From Perkinsela sp. pyNocScin1 (Eukaryota; Euglenozoa; Kinetoplastea; Prokinetoplastida; Perkinselidae): 64,000 nt of DNA. Of this stretch, positions 9,864 to 19,738 are shown piece by piece. Positions within the stretch are counted from its first letter, which is position 1. Each line of letters opens with the position of its first letter. The stretch is taken from positions 868,001-932,000 of the forward strand of contig CAXHTR010000004.1 in the NCBI GenBank assembly GCA_964019655.1, given 5' to 3'. The notes below the pieces were generated by a model, which ran no database searches, was not told the DNA's origin, and saw nothing but the letters and a program-made list of their open reading frames with translations. The translations under genes and the position numbers were made by a program.

Positions 9864-10535
9864 ATGCTGGATGCGCTGCTGCTCTTGCATTCCAGCGAGG
9901 AGCAGCCAAAGCCCCCGATGGCCCAAACAGAGATGCAGCGAATCCTTATGCAAAAGTTTTTTTACGACATGAAGTACTCCTTTATCGATGAAGCGTCCCA
10001 GAAAGACCCCAAGCGCGACATCTGCGCGCCGTGGCACGGCATCCAGTGCGAGGGTGGGCTCGTTCGCTCCATCAAATACGCGTACGCAAACTTTGGAAAC
10101 TTTAATCTCATCTTCGTGCCACAGACTGTCGAAGCGCTTGAGCTGTACCAGTGCGCACAGGCTTACACGGTGCGGTCTGAGCTCCTACCGCGCGACTCCT
10201 TGAGCGTCTCGCTGCGGCGCAACCTCATCCACGGGACGATCGAGCTGACGACGCTGCCAGAGAAGATCCGCATTTTCAATGTCTCGAACAATAAAATTGT
10301 CGGGCCCATAAACTTGATGTGGCTCCCAAGGGCTCTTGAGAAACTCAGTGTCTCGTGCAACAACATTCATCAGGACATTGTGTACTACGCGAAACTCCCG
10401 CCGAACATCACACAGATTCATCTGAGAGGGGCGTTCGGGAACAATCGCGTCCGTCGCGTGCAGGCAGCCGCGCCAGAGCACAAGTGCATAAGTAAGAAAA
10501 TATTCGTCGATGTGCTACCGAGAGAAGTCGACTGA
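9864..10535 (+). CDS. Class B LRR protein
   Basis: 223 residues from the ATG favoured by family alignment (leader M-L-D-A-L-L-L-L-H-S-S). An upstream in-frame ATG at 9795 sits right after a CAG and would add 23 residues. The N-domain has M-Q-R-I-L-M-Q-K-F-F and C-A-P-W-H-G-I-Q-C. Then come F-G-N-F-N-L, Y-T-V-R-S-E-L-L-P-R, five repeats with G-P-I-N-L and H-Q-D-I-V-Y-Y, and the tail N-N-R-V-R-R-V-Q. It is GC-rich. It resembles the minus-strand gene at 19739-20440 in order and tail. Confidence 0.8.
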   Translation: MLDALLLLHSSEEQPKPPMAQTEMQRILMQKFFYDMKYSFIDEASQKDPKRDICAPWHGIQCEGGLVRSIKYAYANFGNFNLIFVPQTVEALELYQCAQAYTVRSELLPRDSLSVSLRRNLIHGTIELTTLPEKIRIFNVSNNKIVGPINLMWLPRALEKLSVSCNNIHQDIVYYAKLPPNITQIHLRGAFGNNRVRRVQAAAPEHKCISKKIFVDVLPREVD

Positions 10536-10784
10536 GTGAATAATTTGCGTTTTTGTTCGCTGCGATTGAAATTGCAGGTTTTTCCTGACTTTGCTAATTT
10601 GTGCTTGATTTTTCATAACTTGATGAATTCGCAGAGAACGCTCGCGCACGGAAGCTGGCACTAGAATTCTAAGTCAGCGGGATGACTCTTATGATAGGAA
10701 ATTAAAGTCTTAAACTTAATGCAAAAACAATCAAAAAAATTGCGCTTACAAGCATTTCTCATTCTTGTTATAACAAATAAATCA

Positions 10785-12167
10785 ATGCAAGCTCTTCATC
10801 TCTTTAGGTGTGCTGACGCGATGGCGCTCGGTCGGCTCGACTACGAGAGCATGTCGCAGCAAGCGCTTATGGAAATGTTTGTCGAAGGCATCGAGAACAA
10901 AGGCCCACTTCAAGATGCCAACGCGAACTTCAAGGATGTTTCGGACTGGCCGGGTGTGGATATCGACGATTTCGGAAATGTGCGCAGCATTCAGTGGATT
11001 GACGGGAGGCCCTGGTCAGTGCAAGGAACCGTTCACCTACAGTTCTTACCCGACACAGTCAGGGAATTGACGTTGCACTTATGCGGGCTTCACGGAACGA
11101 TCGATGTTTCAAAGCTGCCAGCTTCACTTGAAATACTGCATGCTCGAAATAATAATTTTGTCGGAATTCTGCATGCGCCCAAGTCTTGCGCACTTCTCAA
11201 AGAAATCTCACTTGGCGAGAATTCGCTCAGCGGAGTTCTTGACACCGCTCAGCTTCCACGGTCACTCGAAAAATTGTGGATTTACGATAATTCACTGCAT
11301 GGGTCTTTTGTGCTTGCAACGCTCCCGCCAGATATTGATATGGTAGAAGCTGCGAGAAATAAATTTTCAGGGAGTCTCGACGTCCATCTGCTTCCCGCGA
11401 AAATCCAGAAAATCTGGCTGGATAAAAATGATTTTTTCGGCTCTATCGATCTCCAGAATGCTCCACGGTCGCTCGTCGATATATCGCTCAGCGAGATGCC
11501 CCTGAGCGGCGAATTGAACATCAGTGACCTCAACCCGGGGTTTCGAAAGCTCATGATGCACACGAACAGTTTTACAGGAAGCGTTTCCTTTGACACACTC
11601 CCAACGGACTTGGAAATACTGTACGTCGGAAGCAAGCGAATAGTCGGCACGATTGAGGTCAAAAAGCTCCCAAGGCAGCTCGTGGAAGTTGACGTGAGTG
11701 AGTGTGCACTCTTTGGGACAATCGACCTGGCGAGCATGCCTCCGCAGATGGAAGAGTTTTCGCTAAACGAGAATCTGCTACACGGCTCACTCGATCTGAC
11801 AAAGCTACCGGCTACCCTAAAAATTCTTGTCCTCTACTCGAACCATTTCTCGGGGGAGATATGCTTGACACAGCTACCTCAAGCGCTGACGGACCTCCGC
11901 GTTTCTTTCAACAGGCTCGAGGGGTCCATCGACTTGACGGCCCTCCCGCCTGATCTCGAAATTCTATACCTGCGGAGCAACTTTTTCTCGGGGACAATCA
12001 ACCTCAGGCACTTACCACAAAAGCTGCGGCGGCTATCGCTCCAGAACAACCGGCTTAGCGGCGAAATAGACGCCTCCTTCTTTCCCAAGAGCCTGGAGCT
12101 CATACGGCTGTCGCGGAATCTTTTCGACATGAAGGTTCGAAATGGAACCACCATGATGGAGCTTTGA
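10785..12167 (+). CDS. Class A2 LRR protein, 16 repeats
   Basis: 460 residues. The leader is M-Q-A-L-H-L-F-R-C-A, with Asp, then L-G-R-L-D-Y-E-S-M-S-Q-Q-A-L-M-E-M. The Trp motif is W-P-G-V-D-I. I count sixteen repeats; the third is irregular (no Leu-Pro) and the thirteenth is I-C-L-T-Q-L-P, exactly as in the other A2 genes. The tail is N-L-F-D-M-K-V-R-N-G. In-frame ATGs also exist at 10719 (adds a hydrophobic stretch that could extend the leader) and 10821 (removes the leader); 10785 fits the family best. Confidence 0.85.
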   Translation: MQALHLFRCADAMALGRLDYESMSQQALMEMFVEGIENKGPLQDANANFKDVSDWPGVDIDDFGNVRSIQWIDGRPWSVQGTVHLQFLPDTVRELTLHLCGLHGTIDVSKLPASLEILHARNNNFVGILHAPKSCALLKEISLGENSLSGVLDTAQLPRSLEKLWIYDNSLHGSFVLATLPPDIDMVEAARNKFSGSLDVHLLPAKIQKIWLDKNDFFGSIDLQNAPRSLVDISLSEMPLSGELNISDLNPGFRKLMMHTNSFTGSVSFDTLPTDLEILYVGSKRIVGTIEVKKLPRQLVEVDVSECALFGTIDLASMPPQMEEFSLNENLLHGSLDLTKLPATLKILVLYSNHFSGEICLTQLPQALTDLRVSFNRLEGSIDLTALPPDLEILYLRSNFFSGTINLRHLPQKLRRLSLQNNRLSGEIDASFFPKSLELIRLSRNLFDMKVRNGTTMMEL

Positions 12168-12450
12168 CAATGAATTCGTAAGTAACGAGAGTGGAATTAG
12201 TATCTTAGTGAATTCATTGAATGCATGCGCCCCATAAGATCAGAGTGATCACATTCAAATATAATCAGATGCTCATGAATGTATGTTCTACCCTTCTCGA
12301 TGTCACTCCACTTCAATCATGAAAGCGTTAGATAAAATGCTGTTATCAAATATTTAGAAAAATTCTTAGAGATTGAATAGAATTCGAAGAGAGCTCATCA
12401 CCTTCGCTATTAATATAACCTTTTCATACATTTTGAGACACGGCTTACAA

Positions 12451-13263
12451 ATGCTTCTTTTCTACTATACCTTCGATCCACTTGGCAAAATCAGCCGCGA
12501 CGACCTCTCACAGCAATCGCTCATGGAGCTTCTCGTTGCTGACTGTACGTCCCTGGACAGATTTCGAGATGCCGACGGTAATTTCAAGACCATCGCCGAA
12601 TGGCCAGGGGTCATCTGTGCCAACGACGATACGCTCATCATTCGCTGGGTAGATACCCCACTCAGCGGCAATTTGGCTCTCGAGTTTTTGCCACGCGCTG
12701 TCAAAGTCTTCCAGACACATTCCGCCCAACTCAGCGGAAGTGTCGACTTGACGTCGCCACCACAAGGGCTGCTGAACATCGGCATGAGTAGCAACGAGCT
12801 CGAGGGAAGTCTTGACCTCACCAACTTTGGACCTGCGCTTGAAATCATCGACTTTTCACGAAACGAATTCAGCGGGGGAATTGATTTTCACCAGCTGCCT
12901 GATATGCTTCAAAAACTTGACCTTTCGTACAATCAGCTTGAGGGCTCTGTCCGTCTTGATCACCTCCCAGCAAATATTGTCGATATCTTCTTGAATCACA
13001 ATGCTTTTTCAGGATGTCTCGAGCTCACGAATCTGCCCGCGTCGATAGCTGATATTGACGTCAGCACGAATCATCTTTCAGGCTCTATCGTTCTCGAAAA
13101 CGTCCCGGGCAGTTTACGAGCGCTTGACATATCCTACAATAAGCTTTCAGGTGTGCTCGACGAGCAAGACGTACCGGCGCACACTGACTTTGTGCATGAT
13201 TTCAACAAATTTTCTACAATTTTTTACAAGAATGGGGAATGCAGTATAGGATACGCTTACTAG
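12451..13263 (+). CDS. Class A1 LRR protein, 7-8 repeats
   Basis: 270 residues. The leader M-L-L-F-Y-Y-T-F precedes D-P-L-G-K-I-S-R-D-D-L-S-Q-Q-S-L-M-E-L-L, then F-R-D-A-D-G-N-F and W-P-G-V-I-C. Seven regular repeats and one partial follow. The C-terminus is Asn/Phe-rich and ends G-Y-A-Y. The open frame upstream lacks an ATG. It has the cleanest A1 N-domain in the window and is a good family reference. It is followed by three class C genes. Confidence 0.85.
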   Translation: MLLFYYTFDPLGKISRDDLSQQSLMELLVADCTSLDRFRDADGNFKTIAEWPGVICANDDTLIIRWVDTPLSGNLALEFLPRAVKVFQTHSAQLSGSVDLTSPPQGLLNIGMSSNELEGSLDLTNFGPALEIIDFSRNEFSGGIDFHQLPDMLQKLDLSYNQLEGSVRLDHLPANIVDIFLNHNAFSGCLELTNLPASIADIDVSTNHLSGSIVLENVPGSLRALDISYNKLSGVLDEQDVPAHTDFVHDFNKFSTIFYKNGECSIGYAY

Positions 13264-13482
13264 AGTTATCAGAAAATGGAAGAGTTATACCACAATTGAA
13301 GGGTAGTAGCAAGCAGTGCAAAATGTTAATTATCATATTTTTTTACATCTTTTGAAGTGATGTGTCTAGCAAAAAAAGAATCGCTGTGTGTCGCATTTGA
13401 AGAGAAATCTACTTCCAAAAAGCTACAATAGAGCGATGGTGTCAGTCAAATTCAAAAAAACTTTTCCTTCTTTACATCACCC

Positions 13483-14205
13483 ATGCTCGTATCTCTCCTT
13501 TTCACCCAATCGCAAGACGCATCGCCAGCACTGGACTATCGTTTGCAAGACGTATGCATGAGGCGAATGTTCGGCCGCGTCGATGAATCTCCTGCATCGG
13601 CGTGCACATGGCCTGGTGTAAAGTGCGCAGATGGCATAATTCGGAACTTGAATATTGGGAGCCCGGATAGCAGAAGTCAGCATCTGCAAATTGCACAAAA
13701 TCGGGTACCTAATTCAGTAAGATTTTTGACTCTCCAGAATTTAGCACTTTGCAGCGCCTCCGAGCCTCGATGTCTTCCACAGGACCTGAAGTACCTTTAC
13801 ATGGAGAATATATGCATGAGTGAGTTCGCTCGTTTTCCAGATTTTGTCGACTTGGGACATCTCCCAATCGACATGGAAGAGTTACACATGACTGATGTGC
13901 GCGTGTGGACTACGGTCTGCATTTCTAGCCTTCCGAGTGGCATGCGAATTATGCAGATCGCATCGTACGACATTCGCCGCATCCTTGTCAACAAAGATGG
14001 CTTACCCGCGAGCCTTCGAAGAGCTCATCTACACGCTGGGACATACAAAAAGCCCGGCAGTGTCATCTTTTTTCCTGACCCTGCAAAAGCAAAGAAATTT
14101 TGGGTGGTTCGACCACAGAAAGCCTTTGGAATAGGTGAGATTTTCACGTCTGACTCGAGATTTTATGGACGGGAAAGTGTGCGGGAGTTCTATGGAATAA
14201 TATGA
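13483..14205 (+). CDS. Class C LRR-related protein
   Basis: 240 residues. The leader is M-L-V-S-L-L-F-T-Q-S-Q. The helix L-Q-D-V-C-M-R-R-M-F-G-R is followed by A-C-T-W-P-G-V-K-C and A-D-G-I-I-R-N-L-N. Repeats are loose and hard to count: R-C-L-P-Q-D-L-K-Y-L-Y-M and H-L-P-I-D-M-E-E-L-H-M are the clearest. A pyrimidine run ends just before the ATG. It is the first of three consecutive class C genes, which suggests local tandem duplication. Confidence 0.75.
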   Translation: MLVSLLFTQSQDASPALDYRLQDVCMRRMFGRVDESPASACTWPGVKCADGIIRNLNIGSPDSRSQHLQIAQNRVPNSVRFLTLQNLALCSASEPRCLPQDLKYLYMENICMSEFARFPDFVDLGHLPIDMEELHMTDVRVWTTVCISSLPSGMRIMQIASYDIRRILVNKDGLPASLRRAHLHAGTYKKPGSVIFFPDPAKAKKFWVVRPQKAFGIGEIFTSDSRFYGRESVREFYGII

Positions 14206-14407
14206 GAGGAACCCGTAGGAAAATTGACGGAAGAACGTCAGGAAAATCAATGAAATATTCAATATGAAGAGCGAAATTCCGGCAATTATTTAGAATAGAA
14301 TTTCACCTGTGCCCTTACGTCCACGATGCTCGTTAACAGTGCCATAAGTAGGAAATGAGCACTATTTGATACTTTCCATTCATGTTCTGTAACTTTCGGC
14401 ATTTTCC

Positions 14408-15070
14408 ATGATTAGCTTTCCCCTTCTTCCTTGCTCAGCAAGTGAATCTGCAGAAGAAAGAATTGCAGAAGAATCACAATTGCAGCTCATGTGCAGATTC
14501 TTCACCGCTATGGCACATAGTGATCTGGACATCGATCTTCGATCGTTTGGCCGTATGGCCACATACTCGACGACAGATAACCCCTGCTCTTGGATAGGCA
14601 TTGCTTGTGCTTCTGGTATAATGCGAGAGATACACTGGAACAATACGTGCAATGTGCACGCGCTCAGCCACTCCATGGTCACGAGCCCAGCGTGGCTTCC
14701 ACCAACACTCCGAATAATTGAACTCGAGAGCTTCTATATGAACTGCTCCTGGCCAACGCATTACTGGCCGCGCGACCTTCTTGTCCTCAACGCGAGCTTT
14801 TGTGGGATCCAAGGAGAGTTAGAGACGGATCGATTGCCGCGGCGCTTACAATCACTCCGTATGCGGGGGAATATGCTTTTGGGAACCTTATTGCTGCAGA
14901 ATCTCCCAGACCCTCTCTGGTGGATGAATCTTGAGCACAACCAGTTTGTGAAAATTATTGTCGATGTATCAACCTTTTCTGTTGCGCTCGATCGAATCAC
15001 TGTCGATAAATGGAGCACCATCACGTTCATCGGTGAAGAAGATGACAAGCGGGTAGTTCGAACTCCGTAG
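14408..15070 (+). CDS. Class C LRR-related protein
   Basis: 220 residues. The leader M-I-S-F-P-L-L-P-C-S-A-S-E precedes a Glu-rich stretch and the helix Q-L-Q-L-M-C-R-F-F. Then P-C-S-W-I-G-I-A-C, W-L-P-P-T-L-R-I-I-E-L, a W-P-R block and two regular repeats. The tail D-D-K-R-V-V-R-T-P is the class C signature. The next gene's nearest in-frame ATG is only 8 bases downstream, though its likely start is at 15214. Confidence 0.78.
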   Translation: MISFPLLPCSASESAEERIAEESQLQLMCRFFTAMAHSDLDIDLRSFGRMATYSTTDNPCSWIGIACASGIMREIHWNNTCNVHALSHSMVTSPAWLPPTLRIIELESFYMNCSWPTHYWPRDLLVLNASFCGIQGELETDRLPRRLQSLRMRGNMLLGTLLLQNLPDPLWWMNLEHNQFVKIIVDVSTFSVALDRITVDKWSTITFIGEEDDKRVVRTP

Positions 15071-15213
15071 AAAGTCCAATGGTGGGCAAAGATTTTCTCG
15101 TTATGGGGTACTGTTTGTCTTTGAAATCATGTTTTATCAAGTGTCAAAGTTCATGCAAGTGCTCCTTAGGCTTCAACGTAATTTTTATAATTTTACCTGA
15201 CATTAAGAAATTC

Positions 15214-15888
15214 ATGACTGCAATACCCTTCTCTATCGTGGCTTGTGCTGAGATGGCTGCACGAAAGCCGCACAATGATCATCAACTTCAGCTCATGCTC
15301 AATTTTTTTCATCGGGCTTCAATTGAAGCGCTTGATCCAGTGCTCCGATCCTTTAAACGCATCGATGACAACGCATCTGTCAACGACGTGTGCTCTTGGA
15401 AAGGCATCTTGTGCGCCAATAGCCGAATGATCACCCTAAACTGGCAGAATATTTTCAAGATCGACGCTTTTGAGAGCCAATGGTCAGTAAACCCATACTG
15501 GCTTCCACCCACCCTGCAAGAAATATTGATCGAGTCATTCTTAATACGCAATGTTTGGGGGACACGATCTTGGCCGAGGGTGCTGCGTCTGCTGAATGCA
15601 GACTCCTGTGACATTTATGGGTCGCTTGACACGCTTCACTTCCCTCGTCGTATGGAAATACTCAGCATGTGTGGAAACTACCTCTCGGGGACAGTATGGA
15701 TCGGGACGCTTCCTCGGACATTGCAGCGGATAAACATCCAGAATAACTTGCTCGATGCGATAATCGTCATCGTCCCAGACATTCCAGAGGGTTTTGAAGA
15801 GGCGGTCGTTGACAAAACCTACTTCACCGATGATATCGTGCATTTTTTGGGTGCAGAAAATGACAAGCGAATCACGCAAATATCGTGA
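15214..15888 (+). CDS. Class C LRR-related protein
   Basis: 224 residues. The leader is M-T-A-I-P-F-S-I-V-A-C-A-E. An upstream in-frame ATG at 15079 exists, but a T-rich tract and AG lie just before 15214 and the family leader starts there. The helix is Q-L-Q-L-M-L-N-F-F; the Cys/Trp motif is V-C-S-W-K-G-I-L-C; W-L-P-P-T-L-Q-E-I and S-W-P-R-V-L-R-L-L-N-A match the preceding gene closely. The tail is N-D-K-R-I-T-Q-I-S. It is the last gene of the + run. Confidence 0.78.
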   Translation: MTAIPFSIVACAEMAARKPHNDHQLQLMLNFFHRASIEALDPVLRSFKRIDDNASVNDVCSWKGILCANSRMITLNWQNIFKIDAFESQWSVNPYWLPPTLQEILIESFLIRNVWGTRSWPRVLRLLNADSCDIYGSLDTLHFPRRMEILSMCGNYLSGTVWIGTLPRTLQRINIQNNLLDAIIVIVPDIPEGFEEAVVDKTYFTDDIVHFLGAENDKRITQIS

Positions 15889-16423
15889 CGAGATCTTTGA
15901 CTGGTAGAGTGAGGTGCAGAGAGGTTATAACTTTGGTTGACCCATAGATTTCCCTTTTTCTAGATTTAGTGTTAAGATGATAATAGTCACGCTATTTTCC
16001 TTCAGTGAAATGCAATAAAAGGGATTGATTTATGGCTGCTGCGATCCTCATTCGGTATGGTCATCACCATTGAAAAATGCTTTAATTCTCGGCTGGAAGA
16101 GGAAGTGAGATCAATATGACAGGTAAGAAATCATTCCATTCTTGCGAGTGATTTTTCAAATGAATTTCACCGTGATGCACTTGACTTGAATAGCAATGCG
16201 AGTCTCTTTTTCTTGCTATCAGTACGGCCATGTACAATAAATCTCAAAAAATTGCACTTTCAGATCACAGACCCTTGATCATAACTTTCAGCACGCATCA
16301 CTTCAAGAATAGAATTCCGAGCTAAATAATATGAACATCATTATCATCAAAAAACGATTTCGATTTATCACTGAATTCTCATTCTATTTCAAATTTCTGA
16401 GATAAAATTAACCTTCACCATGC
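15889..16423. other. Convergent intergenic region
   Basis: 535 AT-rich bases where the + and - LRR clusters meet. No gene, RNA or repeat is recognised. It is the centre of the mirrored gene order. Confidence 0.45.
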
Positions 16424-17449
16424 CTACCTGCGGCTCTCGACTTTGCCTAAAAATTGGTTGCCGTTCAAATAAAGTTTACGTAATTCCCCTGGAAGATTCT
16501 CATAACAAATAGTACCCATCAGCCGATTGCCAGCCACGCTCATCTCCCTGAGGCCCCGAGGCAAGGCAGCTGCTTCAATTGTTCCCTCAAGCGCGTTGTT
16601 ATTCACATACAAGTGCGTCAGAGACTTGGGTAACGCATCGAAACGCACACTTCCTGAAAGTGAATTTTGCCCTAGGTTGAGAACTTCGATAACGGGTGGT
16701 AAATTCATGAGATCAACGCTCCCCTCAAATTTATTTTTTGCGATATGAAGTACTTTCAGATTTTTCGGTAGCGAATTTATGTGGACTTCCCCTGTGAAAT
16801 TATTTTTCGTCAGATAGAGCTCGAGCAGGTCCTTCGGTAATCTCTGCAAGTTGGCACTTCCAAAGAAACGATTTGAAGTCAAGTTGCATATCTGAAGCCC
16901 TGCTGGTAGCTTGCCGAACAGCACGCTTCCTCGAAAGCGATTCGTATCAATTTGTAGCTTCTCCATGGGAATTGGGAGGGCTCCGAGGTCTGTGCGACTA
17001 TCAATCTCACACCCAGAGAGCTGTAGGTGCACAATGGCGGGTGGCAGCATTCCCAGGTCGACATCACCACGCACTGGGGTGCCGAGCAGCGAAAATGCGG
17101 TGAGACTGTATGGAAGATCTGGTGTATGCAGATGGAATGCGCCACCAGGAAAGCTGTGCCATATCTGCTCGTACTTGAAAGACTCAAGGTTTCGCGGCAG
17201 CATGTGGAGGTCAATTGTCTTGGCTGACACTATGCCAGTCAAATGGACATGGCGCACAACTTTGTCTGCGTCGCACGTCACACAGCTCCACTCGCACACA
17301 TCTTTGTATCCGCCAGACCCAGCATCTTCGTACTGGACGCGCTGTAGTCGCACGAAATTGCTGACAAGCATCTCCATGAGCGCCTGATCAGAGAGCATCG
17401 CGAGATCAAAGCGCCCTAGTGGATCAGCGGTGAGGCAAACGGTTAGCAT
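16424..17449 (-). CDS. Class A1 LRR protein, 11 repeats
   Basis: 341 residues. The leader M-L-T-V-C-L-T-A is followed by D-P-L-G-R-F-D and the helix M-L-S-D-Q-A-L-M-E-M-L-V. The N-domain has an extra Gly/Tyr-rich loop (A-G-S-G-G-Y) and W-S-C-V-T-C. The first three repeats are irregular; about eleven are countable, ending G-N-Q-F-L-G-K-V-E-S-R-R with no extra tail. The frame is open upstream with only a TTG start. It is the most downstream gene of the minus cluster. Confidence 0.82.
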   Translation of the reverse strand: MLTVCLTADPLGRFDLAMLSDQALMEMLVSNFVRLQRVQYEDAGSGGYKDVCEWSCVTCDADKVVRHVHLTGIVSAKTIDLHMLPRNLESFKYEQIWHSFPGGAFHLHTPDLPYSLTAFSLLGTPVRGDVDLGMLPPAIVHLQLSGCEIDSRTDLGALPIPMEKLQIDTNRFRGSVLFGKLPAGLQICNLTSNRFFGSANLQRLPKDLLELYLTKNNFTGEVHINSLPKNLKVLHIAKNKFEGSVDLMNLPPVIEVLNLGQNSLSGSVRFDALPKSLTHLYVNNNALEGTIEAAALPRGLREMSVAGNRLMGTICYENLPGELRKLYLNGNQFLGKVESRR

Positions 17450-17772
17450 TTTTATGATTGATTTGAATAGAGTGGCTGAATAGTATGAAGCAGTGGTCAA
17501 AGTGAATGATTACTACTCTGTACATTTTATAAATATTAGTCTTTATGACAGAGGTCACGTGCTCCGAACACGCATCAGTCTCAAGATCGCTACACTTGCC
17601 CAGCAGTGATCTTTGACAGGCTTTTAAAATCAACAGGCACTTTTTGGCTATTCACACAATCCATGACGTATTCTGTGAGCACCGCAGCCTGCATGCACCA
17701 CTCATCACTCAATCCGCACTAATCACATCTCAGTAATTTTGAAGTCCACTCAGTCCCCTGACCTGTACCCCT
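17450..17772. other. Intergenic
   Basis: 323 bases between two minus-strand LRR genes. No gene is recognised. Confidence 0.4.
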
Positions 17773-19158
17773 TCACAGATGAAATCTTGCATTTTTCGAT
17801 GTAATACCCGAGATCAAATTCCCTGTGAGATGCACCGACTCGAGCGACGCCGGTACATGAAAGACATCCACTTCCCCAGTGATTTGGTTCCCACGGATAT
17901 CAATCTCCTTGATGCCCCTGGGGAGCGATGAGAGGTTAATTTCCCCTGTAAATGCGTTCCAGCCTAGATTGAGCGACACGAGAGACGCCGGTAGAGCCGT
18001 GAGATCAACTCCCCCGCAAAGTTTATTCTTGTGCAGCCAGAGGTAATTCAGGGCCCTCGGCAGCTGTGTGAGGCAAATTTCCCCTACGAAGTGATTCTCG
18101 TGCAGCAAAAGCTCTTCGAGGCCCCGTGGGAGTGTGCACAGGCTCAGAGACCCGTGGAGAATGTTCGAATTTGCTATAAAGAATTCCATGTGCCACGGCA
18201 GGTGATCCATATTAAGAGTCCCCTGAAAGGCGTTGACGCTCACGTCAAGGCTTGAAAAATTTTTTGAGAGATGTTCCAACGGTATGCTCCCCGCCAGGTG
18301 CGTCTTACTGAGGTAGAGTCTCTGAAGACTCGCCGGAATGTCTGTGAGCGATACGCTGCCTTGGAAGGAGTTTGTGTGAAGGGTGAGGTTTGTCAAATTT
18401 TCGTTCAATGCAGAAAGGTCAAGAGAGCCGTGAAAATTGTTCTCACTCAGCAGTAAGTCGTGCAGCGGCGCTGGAAGCCGTGAAAGGTTCAGCTCGCCGC
18501 AGAAAAGGTTGCTCTCGAGCCGCAGATGTTGGATTTCAGGCGGCAGCGCGGCGAGGTCGAGACTCCCCGTAAAAGCGTTCTGGTGGCCATAGAAGTCCTT
18601 GACGCGCGGCGGCAGACCGCCAAGGCTGAGCGTCCCGTCCAGATTGTTCGTCGAGACGTTAAGGAACTCGATGGGGCGCGGGAGCGCTGCTGTGTCGATT
18701 CCTCCGACAAAGTGGTTCCGTGCGACCTCGAGGTAGTTCAGCTTATTTGAAAGCTTGTGCGCATTCGCAAAGTCCCCGCAGAATTGGTTGTTGTAGAGAA
18801 TAAAGACCTCCAGCTGGTCAGGGAGCTGCGCGAAGTCGACTGTTCCGCTCGCGCCAATCTCGAGGATCAGGACCATCGTCACAGTGCTCGGGAGGAACTC
18901 GAGGTGAAGTGTCCCCTTGGGGTGCGCGCCTCTGTCCTTCCAGTCGATCTCATCGACGTCACCGTCAGCGTTGCACACGACACCGGGCCACTGCGAAACG
19001 TCCAGAAGGTTTCCGTGCGCGTCCCAAAAGATTTCTTTATTGTCAATTTCTTGGATTGTCATCTCCATAAGCGCCTGCTGTGACATGCTGTCGTACTCGA
19101 GGCGGCCGAGGTGAGATGCTTCTTCCAATGCAGCGAAATGCAAAGCGAAAGCACGCAT
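17773..19158 (-). CDS. Class A2 LRR protein, 16 repeats
   Basis: 461 residues. The leader is M-R-A-F-A-L-H-F-A-A; then H-L-G-R-L-E-Y-D-S-M-S-Q-Q-A-L-M-E-M and W-P-G-V-V-C. Sixteen repeats: the second is V-D-F-A-Q-L-P, the third irregular, the fourth I-D-T-A-A-L-P, the thirteenth I-C-L-T-Q-L-P and the fourteenth V-D-L-T-A-L-P. Another hydrophobic stretch lies in frame upstream but without an ATG. The 5' half is strongly GC-rich. It is a close paralogue of the genes at 20598 and 10785. Confidence 0.86.
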   Translation of the reverse strand: MRAFALHFAALEEASHLGRLEYDSMSQQALMEMTIQEIDNKEIFWDAHGNLLDVSQWPGVVCNADGDVDEIDWKDRGAHPKGTLHLEFLPSTVTMVLILEIGASGTVDFAQLPDQLEVFILYNNQFCGDFANAHKLSNKLNYLEVARNHFVGGIDTAALPRPIEFLNVSTNNLDGTLSLGGLPPRVKDFYGHQNAFTGSLDLAALPPEIQHLRLESNLFCGELNLSRLPAPLHDLLLSENNFHGSLDLSALNENLTNLTLHTNSFQGSVSLTDIPASLQRLYLSKTHLAGSIPLEHLSKNFSSLDVSVNAFQGTLNMDHLPWHMEFFIANSNILHGSLSLCTLPRGLEELLLHENHFVGEICLTQLPRALNYLWLHKNKLCGGVDLTALPASLVSLNLGWNAFTGEINLSSLPRGIKEIDIRGNQITGEVDVFHVPASLESVHLTGNLISGITSKNARFHL

Positions 19159-19738
19159 GCGAGCAAAGATTTGGAAGAAAGAAACAAAAAGGACACGTAT
19201 TGGTGAATTCACATTCAGCTGAACAAATATTTGTGTGTAGGGCCTTTGGTATCAAATCATTTTCAAATGACACAGTACGTCGTCTGTTGAATGTACGAGC
19301 GGCCACAATGTCCTTCACTGTGGACAGGAACGCCCCATTATGCTTCGCTCCTTTCACCATTCGTCATCTTTCTGCAGATGCCCGCTTTTGATCTTCATCT
19401 GATCTTTGTTTCGTTACAGCCCATAGCGAAAGTAATGTCTTGGAAAGGGCGTGTAAGTCTCCAATCAGCCGGTGGTAGTCTTCAGAATAGCTTGCATAAG
19501 GTGGAGTCTAGCATGCTCATTACCACTGGTTAAAAAACCAGCTGTCTTATGGTAAGGGTATCTGTCAGCGAACAAAACTTTAGCCAGAAGTTGAATCTCA
19601 GTAGACAGCAGAGACAATGCGCACCCAGTCTTACAGGGCTAAGATTCTGTTCAAAGTATAGGAGAGCCATGCACATGCACGCCTTTTTACAGTCCACAAG
19701 GAAAGAGCAATTTCTGATCTCACCACCACTATGAATAC
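19159..19738. other. Intergenic with small hairpin
   Basis: 580 bases upstream of an A2 gene. It contains a perfect 6-bp inverted repeat CTGGTT/AACCAG with a 4-base A loop at 19526-19541. Overlapping frames on both strands are not family-like. No other feature is recognised. Confidence 0.35.

Noticed and set aside
10790-10830. Cis-intron ending at CTCTTTAG in the 10785 leader
   Set aside because: No matching donor in a sensible frame and the leader aligns with paralogues; trans-splicing or no splicing there is simpler.
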